Below are positions 1 through 7,542 of a stretch of 49,048 bases of DNA, piece after piece (positions within the stretch are counted from its first letter, which is position 1; each line of letters opens with the position of its first letter). The stretch is from Butyrivibrio sp. INlla18. Lineage in GTDB: Bacteria; Bacillota; Clostridia; Lachnospirales; Lachnospiraceae. The position numbers were made by a program, and so were the translations under genes. The DNA lies in assembly GCF_900103635.1 (NCBI RefSeq), contig NZ_FMXK01000023.1, positions 1 to 49,048 of the forward strand. Reading direction: 5' to 3'. The notes under the pieces are model-generated. The model saw only the letters and a program-made list of their open reading frames with translations, did not search any database and was not told where the DNA came from.

Positions 1-65
1 AACGCTCTGTTCTCCTGTAATTGATTATTATAAAATTTAAAATCATCTTTGTTTGGAGGTATTCT

Positions 66-248
66 ATGAAACGCTTTAATTCTTTTTTCTTATGCACATT
101 ATTAACTTCATTCCTACTTGTGGCTCCTCCCCTAGTAAAATCTGACTTTGATACCAATGAAGCATATATTACATCTAGTGGTCAATATACACTCTTTGAT
201 TATATTCCAATTTTTGATTCCGATTATTCAGAAGGAAATGGTTCATAA
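66..248 (+). CDS. Small secreted peptide, candidate quorum-sensing pro-peptide
   Basis: A 60-residue protein starting at the ATG at 66, chosen because GGAGG lies at 55-59; an upstream in-frame start at 21 has no such site. The N-terminus is a textbook signal peptide: basic MKRF, then a hydrophobic core of about residues 6-22, then a polar, acidic C-terminal part ending LFDYIPIFDSDYSEGNGS. The stop lies 25 bp inside the 3' end of the convergent HTH-TPR regulator gene. Short exported peptides encoded beside an XRE-TPR regulator are the hallmark of RRNPP systems (PlcR-PapR, Rgg-SHP). I infer that the C-terminal part is processed to a signalling peptide that is re-imported and bound by the neighbour. 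I know of no family for this peptide. It could instead be an unrelated small secreted protein. Confidence 0.6.
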   Translation: MKRFNSFFLCTLLTSFLLVAPPLVKSDFDTNEAYITSSGQYTLFDYIPIFDSDYSEGNGS

Positions 249-1168
249 ATAGGCCTATTATAATACTCCATAAAACCATCTTCTATGATTTTCTTATTTG
301 CTTCATCGCCAATTATCTTACATAGGTAATAGGCCTCTGTAATCAATTCTATGCTAGCTTGCTCATTCGCGTTTCTATGCTCGCATTCTGCCAGGATCAT
401 TAAGTATCCTGGCAGATTTATATAGGCACAATAATGCACAGCTAAATCTTTTCCTTCTTCTGCATATGATTTAGCTCTTTTATTATCACCAATAATAAGC
501 AATTCCCTTGCCAAACTGTATAATACTAACGTCTTATTTGATACAGTTGGGATTATAGTATCAAATCTATCCTCTATGTTTTTTAATAATTGTTCTAATA
601 TATTTATTGCCTTTTTGTGATTGCCCATCTGAGAATAGCATCCAGCCAGTTGATTTATGAGTTTAACATCATCAAAGGTGAACAAGCCACTTCTTATTTT
701 AGACTCTTCGAATCTAGGCTGAGTAAGTTTTATGGCATCTAGTACTTGTCGTATTTTTTCTTCTGGAGATTCTTTACTTATCACCATTTTTGAAATTGTG
801 AGAAACTGTCTCGTAATATTATCATTATCATCAATACACTTCTCTAGTTCTTCCTGCTTTTTCAACAATTCTTCGCATATTTCCTCTTTGCTTTGTGATT
901 TAATATAGCGCATGTTGAGCGCTGTTATATCTTTACGTAATGTATTTAACTCTATTTCTTCTTTTGAAACAGCTGCATAATAACGCTCATCATTAAGCCC
1001 TAATCTCTGTAATATTTTTCTTGCATTTTCTCTTGTAGGTTCTTGATCGCCATTTTCTAGCCTGGATAATGTACTTACGCTACAAATTCCCTCACTTAAT
1101 TTCTCTATTGTCAATCCCAATTCTAGTCGTCTTTCTCTTATTATTTCCCCGAGAAATCTCTCATTCAT
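224..1168 (-). CDS. XRE-family HTH/TPR transcriptional regulator, RRNPP-like
   Basis: A 314-residue cytoplasmic DNA-binding protein. Residues about 5-60 form an XRE helix-turn-helix (LGEIIRERRLELGLTIEKL, then STLSRLENG). The rest, from about residue 80, is helical with TPR-like repeats (LAGCYSQMGNHKKAINILEQ and YSLARELLIIGDNKRAKSYA). Size and layout match PlcR/Rgg/PrgX-type receptors, in which the TPR domain binds a short peptide. The ATG at 1168 is preceded by AAGGAG. It is the last gene of the leftward cluster 1219-6621, 50 bp after the phospholipase-like gene, and overlaps the secreted-peptide gene tail-to-tail. Peptide binding and targets are inferred; the HTH and the TPR character are seen in the sequence. 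Confidence 0.75.
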   Translation of the reverse strand: MNERFLGEIIRERRLELGLTIEKLSEGICSVSTLSRLENGDQEPTRENARKILQRLGLNDERYYAAVSKEEIELNTLRKDITALNMRYIKSQSKEEICEELLKKQEELEKCIDDNDNITRQFLTISKMVISKESPEEKIRQVLDAIKLTQPRFEESKIRSGLFTFDDVKLINQLAGCYSQMGNHKKAINILEQLLKNIEDRFDTIIPTVSNKTLVLYSLARELLIIGDNKRAKSYAEEGKDLAVHYCAYINLPGYLMILAECEHRNANEQASIELITEAYYLCKIIGDEANKKIIEDGFMEYYNRPIYEPFPSE

Positions 1169-1218
1169 ATCGCATCTCCTTCTTGCCTTACATTAGCTGC
1201 CTTATCTAACATCCCGTA

Positions 1219-1893
1219 TTAAGTGATTTCCTGTAATCCGGATGTTAAAATCTTTTGAACAGTTCTATCTACGAAGTCCGCCGACTGCTCTGGAGTCAGA
1301 TAAGTGTACTTTCTATGAAGGTCACCGTGGTTGTCACTTCTATAGAAGCCGCAAATGTATTGCCTGCGGTTCTCAAAGGCGTCCTTACTGAAGATATCCA
1401 TAAATTCGTTGTCGTAATCTACTGCACTTTCGTAAATGTGAAATGCCCTGAAATCAGGATGCTCTTCCAAATACAAAAAGTCTATGTCGTACCAGTCACC
1501 CTTGGCAGTCCACACAAGCTTATTTTTGTCCTCTGCTGCTTCCTTTGGATATACCTTTAAAAGGCCGCAATACACATCATTTGTCCAGTCAATATCAGTT
1601 AAAAGATGTACGTAATAGCCAAGGAAAAATGAGTATTCTTTCTTGCTATAACTCTTAATAAGCTCTTTGTTAAAGTTCTTGTTACAAAATTCTTCCACAT
1701 CAAAAAATGTTTCGTCATCTGCCTTAGTCTTAAAATGAGAAACCACCTTTGGTGGATGAAACTCAGTCCAGTTCTCGTTTGGAACGCCACTATCCGGCGC
1801 AATGTTTCCCATAACGAATGCTGTCTCATCCAGGTCTTTGATCCTATCAAGGAGCTTGTCTGCAATTCTTAAGTGTACCATCCATGATGCCAT
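1219..1893 (-). CDS. Zinc-dependent phospholipase C-like hydrolase
   Basis: A 224-residue protein starting MASWMVHLRIADKLLD with the family arrangement of scattered His/Asp ligands: H7, the GNIAPDSG segment near residue 30, the H near residue 53, and GYYVHLLTDIDW near residue 95. This resembles the zinc-dependent phospholipase C / S1-P1 nuclease fold (PF00882), common as short cytosolic proteins without signal peptide in Lachnospiraceae. No signal peptide is seen, so a role on secreted phospholipids is unlikely; the substrate is unknown. It follows the HD phosphohydrolase gene by 21 bp and is probably cotranscribed with it. Confidence 0.6.
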   Translation of the reverse strand: MASWMVHLRIADKLLDRIKDLDETAFVMGNIAPDSGVPNENWTEFHPPKVVSHFKTKADDETFFDVEEFCNKNFNKELIKSYSKKEYSFFLGYYVHLLTDIDWTNDVYCGLLKVYPKEAAEDKNKLVWTAKGDWYDIDFLYLEEHPDFRAFHIYESAVDYDNEFMDIFSKDAFENRRQYICGFYRSDNHGDLHRKYTYLTPEQSADFVDRTVQKILTSGLQEIT

Positions 1894-1914
1894 ATATCAG
1901 TCCTCGCAGTGTTT

Positions 1915-2499
1915 TTATAATTCTGTTTCTTCGCGATATTCTTCAAGAAACGCATTCATATAATCATGTCTTTTTTTGGCTATATCCTTAGCCGCATCTG
2001 TATTCATCTCATCTTTTAACAAAAGAAGTTTGTCATAAAAATGTTTTACAGATTCATCGAGCGGTCTACCAACCTTTCCTCCATAAGCAAAAGTTCTTGC
2101 TATGCCTATAGCACCAATAGCATCTAATCTATCTGCGTCTTGAACAATCTTACCCTCAAGTGTTTCTGGAATTTTGCCTCTGTTTTGGCTAAAAGATACT
2201 CCATTTATCACTTCACAAATAAAGTCTGCTTTATCTGATGACACTTCCATTCTATTTAGGAATGCTCTTGCATTTGCATTATTTTCTGTTTTGAAAAGCT
2301 TATGATCGTCAGCATCATGCAGTAATGCTGCTAATGATATAACAAAAGAGTCTGCCTCAGGATAAGATTCCATGATCTTCTTAGCATTATAATATACTCG
2401 CATAGTGTGATCTGCACCATGACCATCTGAATTACCAGTAAATAATTCTCTGACATACTCTACTGCCTTACTAATTATTTCACTCTCGCTCATACTCAT
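1915..2499 (-). CDS. HD-domain phosphohydrolase, YedJ/YpgQ-like
   Basis: A 194-residue HD-superfamily metal-dependent phosphohydrolase. The H of HGADHTMRV (about residue 27), the HD pair in AALLHDADDHK (about 62) and the downstream Asp in VQDADRLDAIGAIGIAR supply the metal ligands. Length and the last motif fit the YedJ/YpgQ branch, some members of which hydrolyse nucleotides; the actual substrate here is not determinable. The start at 2499 has AAAGGA five bases upstream. It lies 15 bp after the GNAT gene and 21 bp before the phospholipase-like gene, in one leftward cluster. Confidence 0.72.
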   Translation of the reverse strand: MSMSESEIISKAVEYVRELFTGNSDGHGADHTMRVYYNAKKIMESYPEADSFVISLAALLHDADDHKLFKTENNANARAFLNRMEVSSDKADFICEVINGVSFSQNRGKIPETLEGKIVQDADRLDAIGAIGIARTFAYGGKVGRPLDESVKHFYDKLLLLKDEMNTDAAKDIAKKRHDYMNAFLEEYREETEL

Positions 2500-2514
2500 T
2501 ATTTCCTTTCTGTC

Positions 2515-3324
2515 TTACCCTTGTTGCGTTTTATAATAAGCATATGTACTATCAGAGCCTTCAATTCCCTCAAACCCAAGCGACTCATACAAGGAAATAT
2601 CTTCTGTATTATTTACTTCTACCTGAACCATCATTCCTTTGGGGCTATTTAACTCTATCGCTTTAGAAACAAGAGCCTTTCTATACTCTTTGTATCCTTC
2701 TTTTGTAAAAAGATCATATGGCTCATTCTCAGGAAAAGAACTTGTGATATCTAGATATCCAACCACTTCCTCATGTTCAATAGCTACAAGAACTCGAAAG
2801 CGGTCTTTTGCCTCCAGCACCCTTTCTCCAGTCCAATAGGTATCTTTGTTGTGCAGGCTTAAGTATTGATCCTTATATTTTTCAGGTAATTCTTCTACTT
2901 TGCTATTTATATTGAGTTCTTTTGTTCTTACTAGTCTAAGCTTCTTGGTTTCTTCTTCAAAAGTCGCTTGTTTGCTTATTAATATGTCTATGAGTACTTT
3001 GTTTTGGGGATTAATGACAAAATCCATTTTTGAATTTGGATTTTGTGTTTCTATAAAAGAAAGCATTTCTTCCCAAGATTCTCTTCTACGAGAAAGACCT
3101 ACAATAAGCTCAACATACTGCTCTTCTGGTATAACTAACCAAGCATATATTCCTGTTACTTCATCATTCTTCCTAGTCACATAAACCATTTGATTTTTCT
3201 TTTCTAAAGCTCGATATAAATTCCCGGAATCGTAGGAAAAATGAGGATCTAAAAAACACTGATCAATCGAAATATCTTTTATAAAGTCTTCGTAATTATC
3301 TAAGCTGTCAATTTCAATTATCAT
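2515..3324 (-). CDS. GNAT-family N-acetyltransferase (probable double domain)
   Basis: A 269-residue protein with two GNAT-like halves. The C-terminal half (about 150-265) has the fold's recognisable elements: RFRVLVAIEHEEVVGYLDI (beta4), then KEYRKALVSKAIELN (helix) and LYESLGFEGIEGSDSTYAYY (terminal motif). The N-terminal half contains NDEVTGIYAWLVI, a degenerate counterpart. The acceptor substrate is unknown. The MBL-hydrolase gene ends only 7 bp upstream. In this cluster of modifying and hydrolytic enzymes it could act on a small molecule, but that is inference. Confidence 0.65.
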   Translation of the reverse strand: MIIEIDSLDNYEDFIKDISIDQCFLDPHFSYDSGNLYRALEKKNQMVYVTRKNDEVTGIYAWLVIPEEQYVELIVGLSRRRESWEEMLSFIETQNPNSKMDFVINPQNKVLIDILISKQATFEEETKKLRLVRTKELNINSKVEELPEKYKDQYLSLHNKDTYWTGERVLEAKDRFRVLVAIEHEEVVGYLDITSSFPENEPYDLFTKEGYKEYRKALVSKAIELNSPKGMMVQVEVNNTEDISLYESLGFEGIEGSDSTYAYYKTQQG

Positions 3325-3331
3325 TAGCTAT

Positions 3332-3964
3332 TTACCTTTTTATTGGAACTAGTATCTCAGAGCTATTCTTATCTCTGTTACTATAGATATCGTGTAATTC
3401 GGCAAGTACATCTTCCTTCTTACGAAGTAATTTAGGATAGTGACTTACAAGAAAATATTGAGCTTTAAGCCTTTCTAGAACTTCAATCTCTGCTTTAACT
3501 AATTGGGAATTATAGATATAATAACCGTCTTTAACTTTGCTGTATAGCGCATCACCTAGAAAAGCATACATATTATCAACTTCTAACCCTAGGCATCCTT
3601 TAGCATGACTGGATGGAATAGGAAATATGTGCATGTTCCCGATATAAGTATCTGACTCGATAATAGTTCCTCTTCCAACGTGTTTATACGTTTCTTTTGA
3701 AACATACAGCTCATCGCAATTCACATTATCTATATTCCCAATATGATCAGCATGGAAATGAGAAAGAACCACGTTACATTTACACTCTGGAATGCTTGAT
3801 AAACTCTGCTCTCCATTTCCAACATCATAGAGCCAGGTTTTATCTCCATCCTTAATAATCCCAATGTCCGCAGATAAGGGATTATCTGATGCTTCTATGT
3901 AACTGATGTGGTCATTTATCTTGATAATGCTCATATTATATGTCTTCTTATTCCCTTCACTCAT
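3332..3964 (-). CDS. Metallo-beta-lactamase-fold hydrolase
   Basis: A 210-residue MBL-fold protein. The zinc-binding signature LSHFHADHIGN (HxHxDH) is intact at about residues 90-100; later ligands are the H in PIPSSHAKGC, the D in YAFLGDALY and the H in LVSHYPKLL. Such proteins hydrolyse esters, thioesters, lactones or beta-lactams; the substrate is not predictable. The start chosen (3964) overlaps the preceding metallopeptidase-like gene by ATGAGTGA, implying translational coupling; an alternative internal ATG lies at 3934. Confidence 0.75.
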   Translation of the reverse strand: MSEGNKKTYNMSIIKINDHISYIEASDNPLSADIGIIKDGDKTWLYDVGNGEQSLSSIPECKCNVVLSHFHADHIGNIDNVNCDELYVSKETYKHVGRGTIIESDTYIGNMHIFPIPSSHAKGCLGLEVDNMYAFLGDALYSKVKDGYYIYNSQLVKAEIEVLERLKAQYFLVSHYPKLLRKKEDVLAELHDIYSNRDKNSSEILVPIKR

Positions 3965-4658
3965 TGAAAAGCGTATCTATTCTCTTAAACAGCTCCTCAT
4001 CTATCTTGAAAAGACTCACATAATTCTTGAATCTTAGATTCATCTCTTCTGGTGCTGTTCCATAAACCGTCTTCAATCCCTCAACAGAATCTTCGAACTT
4101 ATAGAATTCCTGATATTTTTCCTGCCCATATGAAGTAATAAGCCACTCTGTAAATGCTCCCACAATAGGATAAGTGATTCTGCAATCCTGTTCAAAGAAA
4201 AAATCTCTATTGATCAACTTCTCTATTGGCAAATACTTTCCCGCCTTCAAGAAATACTCTACCCAATGTATGTTATGTATTCCCCACCATCTTTTGTCAA
4301 AATACATCGCAATTCCTTCACGAATTGCTGGACTAATAGGATGTCCAATCAGCTCAGAAATAAGATGAGCATCCTCATGAAAACCAATACACTTCATTTC
4401 TTTGTTGTATACGCAGTAAACCTTATCAGGAATCCTAGCAAAACCATTCCCTGGCTCATCATCACCATAGTAATGACCAACTTCTTCAGGTGTTTCGCAC
4501 AGATAATAGTTTATCTTATAATTAGGTTCAACATTAAGCGCATCACAAATATATCGATAACATGCCTCTTGATGACTAGCTATCTCTGAAATATCACGCT
4601 CAGCCAAGCTATTTTCTTGAAAATGAAAAACATAGTGCTCGCTAAAATATTGTTTCAT
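3957..4658 (-). CDS. HExxH metallopeptidase-like protein (gluzincin/peptidase MA-like)
   Basis: A 233-residue protein with H94-E95-D-A-H98 followed by AIREGIAMYF, placing a third potential zinc ligand or family Glu at E114. That HExxH...EGxAxYF pattern is typical of peptidase MA-like gluzincins (PF13485-like). There is no signal peptide or membrane segment, so it is probably cytosolic. I do not recognise the exact family. The gene is 42 bp downstream of the kinase-like gene and overlaps the MBL gene by 8 bp. The zinc-peptidase assignment rests on the motif alone. Confidence 0.5.
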   Translation of the reverse strand: MKQYFSEHYVFHFQENSLAERDISEIASHQEACYRYICDALNVEPNYKINYYLCETPEEVGHYYGDDEPGNGFARIPDKVYCVYNKEMKCIGFHEDAHLISELIGHPISPAIREGIAMYFDKRWWGIHNIHWVEYFLKAGKYLPIEKLINRDFFFEQDCRITYPIVGAFTEWLITSYGQEKYQEFYKFEDSVEGLKTVYGTAPEEMNLRFKNYVSLFKIDEELFKRIDTLFNE

Positions 4659-4700
4659 GCTTTAGTCCCCATATTGTAAATACCCTATACTACTTTCTCA

Positions 4701-5585
4701 TTATAACAATAATTCTTTTGAAAGTTCTTCTGCATGTTTCAAATACCAATTATCTTCATCCTCATCTGCCTCAATAAATTCAACGTATTCATTGAGAAGA
4801 GCAAGTTTTATGTCACGAATATACTGCTGATAATCAGGCTTTTCTATAAGTCTCTCATAAACCCCATCTATAAAAGACTTCTTTTGATCTTCATTCATAT
4901 AAAAAGGAAATGTAGCCCTATCTTCAGTTGCATGAGCAATAAATCTTGCAATATCTAATGAATATGGCATGATTCCGCCAAATCCCCAATCAATAATTAC
5001 TGCCTTTCCCTTATGATCAACGATATTGAACTGTAACAAATCGCCATTTGACATAGTTCTTGGGCATGTCTTTTGACGTTTTAAAAACAAATCATATGCT
5101 TCACCAAGGATAGGATAATCTTTTATGAAAGAGAACCTTCTTTCAATTCGATCTAAATATGCCTGATATCGCTCCTCATCCGAATGATTCCAAAAAGCGT
5201 TTTGTATTTCAGAAATGCTTTCAGCAGCTGCATTAACTAGATCTCTTGTCATATCACGTAAATCGTTTCCTTCTATGTTTTCAATTACAATCCAAATATC
5301 CTTTCCGTCATTATAACTACCGTAATATTGCGGGACATTAAAGTTTTTTCCGTGAAGATACATCTCATAATTTTTTACTTCTCGTTCTGAAGTTTTTTTA
5401 AGAATTCTTTCTTCTTTATCTGTCTTTATCTTATAAACATCATATTTTCGAATATCCTCTTTCTTCTGCCCATATCGTTCACATATTCTCGTAACGGTTC
5501 TTCTGCTATCAGCACCAACATTACTATTTACAATATCCATCACTTTGCTACTTACTTCATTTATTTCAAATCTTCCAAGCTCCAT
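4701..5585 (-). CDS. APH-family phosphotransferase (kinase-like fold)
   Basis: A 294-residue protein of the aminoglycoside/choline phosphotransferase fold. The catalytic loop reads MSNGDLLQFNIV (about 180-191), with Asn in place of the usual first His but the catalytic Asp and the metal Asn retained. VIIDWGFGG carries the second metal Asp. The N-lobe Lys is probably in ERILKKTSEREVKNYE. Substrates of this family range from antibiotics to sugars and cofactors, so resistance cannot be assumed. It begins 10 bp after the HTH-TPR regulator gene and is almost certainly in its operon. Confidence 0.7.
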   Translation of the reverse strand: MELGRFEINEVSSKVMDIVNSNVGADSRRTVTRICERYGQKKEDIRKYDVYKIKTDKEERILKKTSEREVKNYEMYLHGKNFNVPQYYGSYNDGKDIWIVIENIEGNDLRDMTRDLVNAAAESISEIQNAFWNHSDEERYQAYLDRIERRFSFIKDYPILGEAYDLFLKRQKTCPRTMSNGDLLQFNIVDHKGKAVIIDWGFGGIMPYSLDIARFIAHATEDRATFPFYMNEDQKKSFIDGVYERLIEKPDYQQYIRDIKLALLNEYVEFIEADEDEDNWYLKHAEELSKELLL

Positions 5586-5595
5586 ATATCTAACG

Positions 5596-6621
5596 TTACT
5601 CCCTACTTATTTCCTCAATCTGCTCATCTATCTCATCAAGCGCATAACCATATCTTGCGCCCCAATCGTCTTTGATGAGCTGCTTTTTCTTTTTGTAATA
5701 CCCAATAGCTGAAGCTTTATCGCCAAGTCTAATGTAGCACTGCGCTATTGCATCATACATGTCGGTGTAACGAGGCTTTTCCATTGCTTCAAAGCTCATA
5801 AGCCAGTATTCGATTGCTTCCTCATAGTGCTCGTTTTGAGCAAACTGGTTTGCAACGTGGAAAAGAACTCTCCAATCCTTAGGATATTTCTCTGCTAATG
5901 CTTTGTACTTATCAATCACTGATGCAAAGCCATGCTCAATTTCTTCTATCTGAACTTCATATGTGTCATAAAGTGTATCTTTTGATACAGTCCTAGCTTC
6001 AGCTAGTATCTCTTTTGCTTCAGATAATCGGCCTGCGTCCATGAGATCGTCTAAGAGATAGAGATATGCTCTTACGTTCTTTGGCTCTGCCTTTAAGATC
6101 TTTTTCCAGAAATCGATGGAGTCCTTATGACTACCTATGTTCCAGTCATGATTTTTTCCGTGAAGAGCATGGAATATAAGTGTCATATTATCTTTAGAAT
6201 TTGGCTTTAGTTCAAGAGCTCTTTTAGCATAGTCAAAGCTTTTTTTCTCAAGGATTTCAACCCAAACGCTATACATATCAGCTAGGAGATTTATTGGCTT
6301 GTAGTTATCAGGTTTTAAATCTATCTCTGACTTTAAGAAGCTTTCCATCTCGAAAAATTCCTTAGTCGTTATGTCTCTGTTGAATTCTAGTGTGTTTGAG
6401 ATCTTTTCGTATTTCTTTTCTTTGGAGTACTCAAAGAGATCATCTATTGCTACTCCAAAGCACGCTGCGATATTTGGAAGTGTCTGAATATCTGGTTGTG
6501 AGATATCCTTTTCCCATTTGCTGATTGCCTGACTTGTAACTCCTAGTTTTTCCGCTAGTTCACTCTGTGACATTCCTTTGTCGCGCCTTAATTTCTTTAT
6601 CTTTTCACCTATTGTTGTCAT
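5596..6621 (-). CDS. XRE-family HTH regulator with TPR repeats
   Basis: A 341-residue regulator. Residues 1-65 are a clear XRE HTH (IGEKIKKLRRDKGMSQSELA, then SQAISKWEKDISQPD). The remainder has several TPR units, for example DFWKKILKAEPKNVRAYLYL, KYKALAEKYPKDWRVLFHVA and AIEYWLMSF. The ATG at 6621 is preceded by GAGGAAG. It is the promoter-proximal gene of the leftward cluster running to 1219 and probably controls it. It is distinct in sequence from the regulator at 224-1168. No small exported peptide gene is visible beside it, so peptide dependence is not supported. Confidence 0.75.
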   Translation of the reverse strand: MTTIGEKIKKLRRDKGMSQSELAEKLGVTSQAISKWEKDISQPDIQTLPNIAACFGVAIDDLFEYSKEKKYEKISNTLEFNRDITTKEFFEMESFLKSEIDLKPDNYKPINLLADMYSVWVEILEKKSFDYAKRALELKPNSKDNMTLIFHALHGKNHDWNIGSHKDSIDFWKKILKAEPKNVRAYLYLLDDLMDAGRLSEAKEILAEARTVSKDTLYDTYEVQIEEIEHGFASVIDKYKALAEKYPKDWRVLFHVANQFAQNEHYEEAIEYWLMSFEAMEKPRYTDMYDAIAQCYIRLGDKASAIGYYKKKKQLIKDDWGARYGYALDEIDEQIEEISRE

Positions 6622-6677
6622 ATTTTCTTCCTCGTTTTGATTAGTCTTAGTGTTCTCTATATCAATATCCGGATTTG

Positions 6678-6707
6678 ATAATATGATTGTAGTATTAGAG
6701 AAATCAA
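6678..6707 (-). promoter_or_regulatory. Candidate sigma-A promoter for the HTH-TPR/APH cluster
   Basis: Reading leftward, TTGATT (6707-6702), an 18-base spacer and TATTAT (6683-6678) lie 57 bp upstream of the regulator start at 6621. It is a reasonable housekeeping promoter by sequence only. Confidence 0.4.
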
Positions 6708-6749
6708 CTGTAAATCGAATATATGGCTATTTTTTACAACTGTTGGTTT

Positions 6750-6786
6750 AAAAAAGGCAATCCTCACATCTGTAAGGATTGCCTTT
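6750..6786 (-). terminator. Rho-independent terminator after surE
   Basis: A 12-bp perfect stem (6753-6764 with 6775-6786) with a 10-nt loop, followed on the minus strand by a T run. It lies 4 bp past the surE stop and ends the MATE-permease-surE unit. Confidence 0.8.
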
Positions 6787-6789
6787 CAA

Positions 6790-7509
6790 TTAACACAAAT
6801 TCTCAACAAGTCCGATAGACACGTAATTATCTAATATCGCACCTATGTCTGTTCCAGTTTCAGAGACGGGAGCGAAGGTTCCATCAACCATGTAGCTGAT
6901 GCCGCCATTGTCTAACTTCTTAACTTCTTTATAACTATCTATGTAGAAGGCTCTCCTGGAAACTGTTCTGTCTCTTAGGATTCCCTTGCACTTTTCTAGC
7001 TTGCAGCCTGGGAAATTTACGTTATAGATAAATCCTGGCTTGTACTCTTTTTCTACAAGTTCTGCCATTATCTCTTTTAAATACTTATCAGTTGTTTCGT
7101 GGATTCCGTTAAGGCCTTCTGAGAAGGCTATTGAATGATAGCCTTGGAATTCGCCTTCTAGAGCAGCTCCAACAGTTGCTGAATACTGAATATCTGAAGC
7201 TACGTTGTAACCAAAGTTAATGCCTGTCATCACGATGTCTGGTTTTTCTGGCATTACGCTTAGACTTCCTACTCTTATGCAATCTGCGGGAGTTCCTGAA
7301 CATGAATATGCATGAACTCCGCTTACCGGGAAGTCATATGGATACACATCTATTGGATTTCTAAGGGAGATGCTGTGTGACGCTGCGCTTCTTTGACCAT
7401 CTGGCGCAACTACCCAGACTTCTCCGAAGTCTTTTGCAGCCTCCGTCAGCCTTATGAGGCCATCTGCATCGATTCCATCATCATTTGTAATTAGAATTCT
7501 TTTTGCCAT
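6790..7509 (-). CDS. surE: 5'/3'-nucleotidase SurE
   Basis: A 239-residue SurE-family metal-dependent phosphatase acting on nucleoside monophosphates. The family N-terminus MAKRILITNDDGIDADGL is intact and carries the metal-binding Asp pair. Other family blocks are VWVAPDGQRSAASHSI, GTPADCIRVG and MTGINFGYNV. I place the start at ATG 7509 because GGAG sits nine bases upstream; an in-frame GTG at 7524 overlaps that site. It is the last gene of a three-gene unit with the anion permease (33 bp upstream) and MATE transporter, with a terminator immediately after. Confidence 0.92.
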   Translation of the reverse strand: MAKRILITNDDGIDADGLIRLTEAAKDFGEVWVVAPDGQRSAASHSISLRNPIDVYPYDFPVSGVHAYSCSGTPADCIRVGSLSVMPEKPDIVMTGINFGYNVASDIQYSATVGAALEGEFQGYHSIAFSEGLNGIHETTDKYLKEIMAELVEKEYKPGFIYNVNFPGCKLEKCKGILRDRTVSRRAFYIDSYKEVKKLDNGGISYMVDGTFAPVSETGTDIGAILDNYVSIGLVENLC

Positions 7510-7542
7510 CCGAAAGTTCTCCACATTTCTAGATTAAAAATC

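Noticed and set aside
21..65. N-terminal extension of the secreted peptide from ATG 21
   Set aside because: It would put a basic, non-signal stretch before the signal peptide and has no ribosome site, whereas ATG 66 has GGAGG.
1255..1865. Open frames 1255-1560 (+) and 1599-1865 (-) inside the phospholipase-like gene
   Set aside because: They overlap a well-supported coding region in other frames and have no motif or ribosome site.
4701..5585. Calling the APH-fold gene an aminoglycoside resistance gene
   Set aside because: The catalytic loop is NGDLLQFN rather than HGD, and the family includes many non-antibiotic kinases; only a fold-level call is supported.
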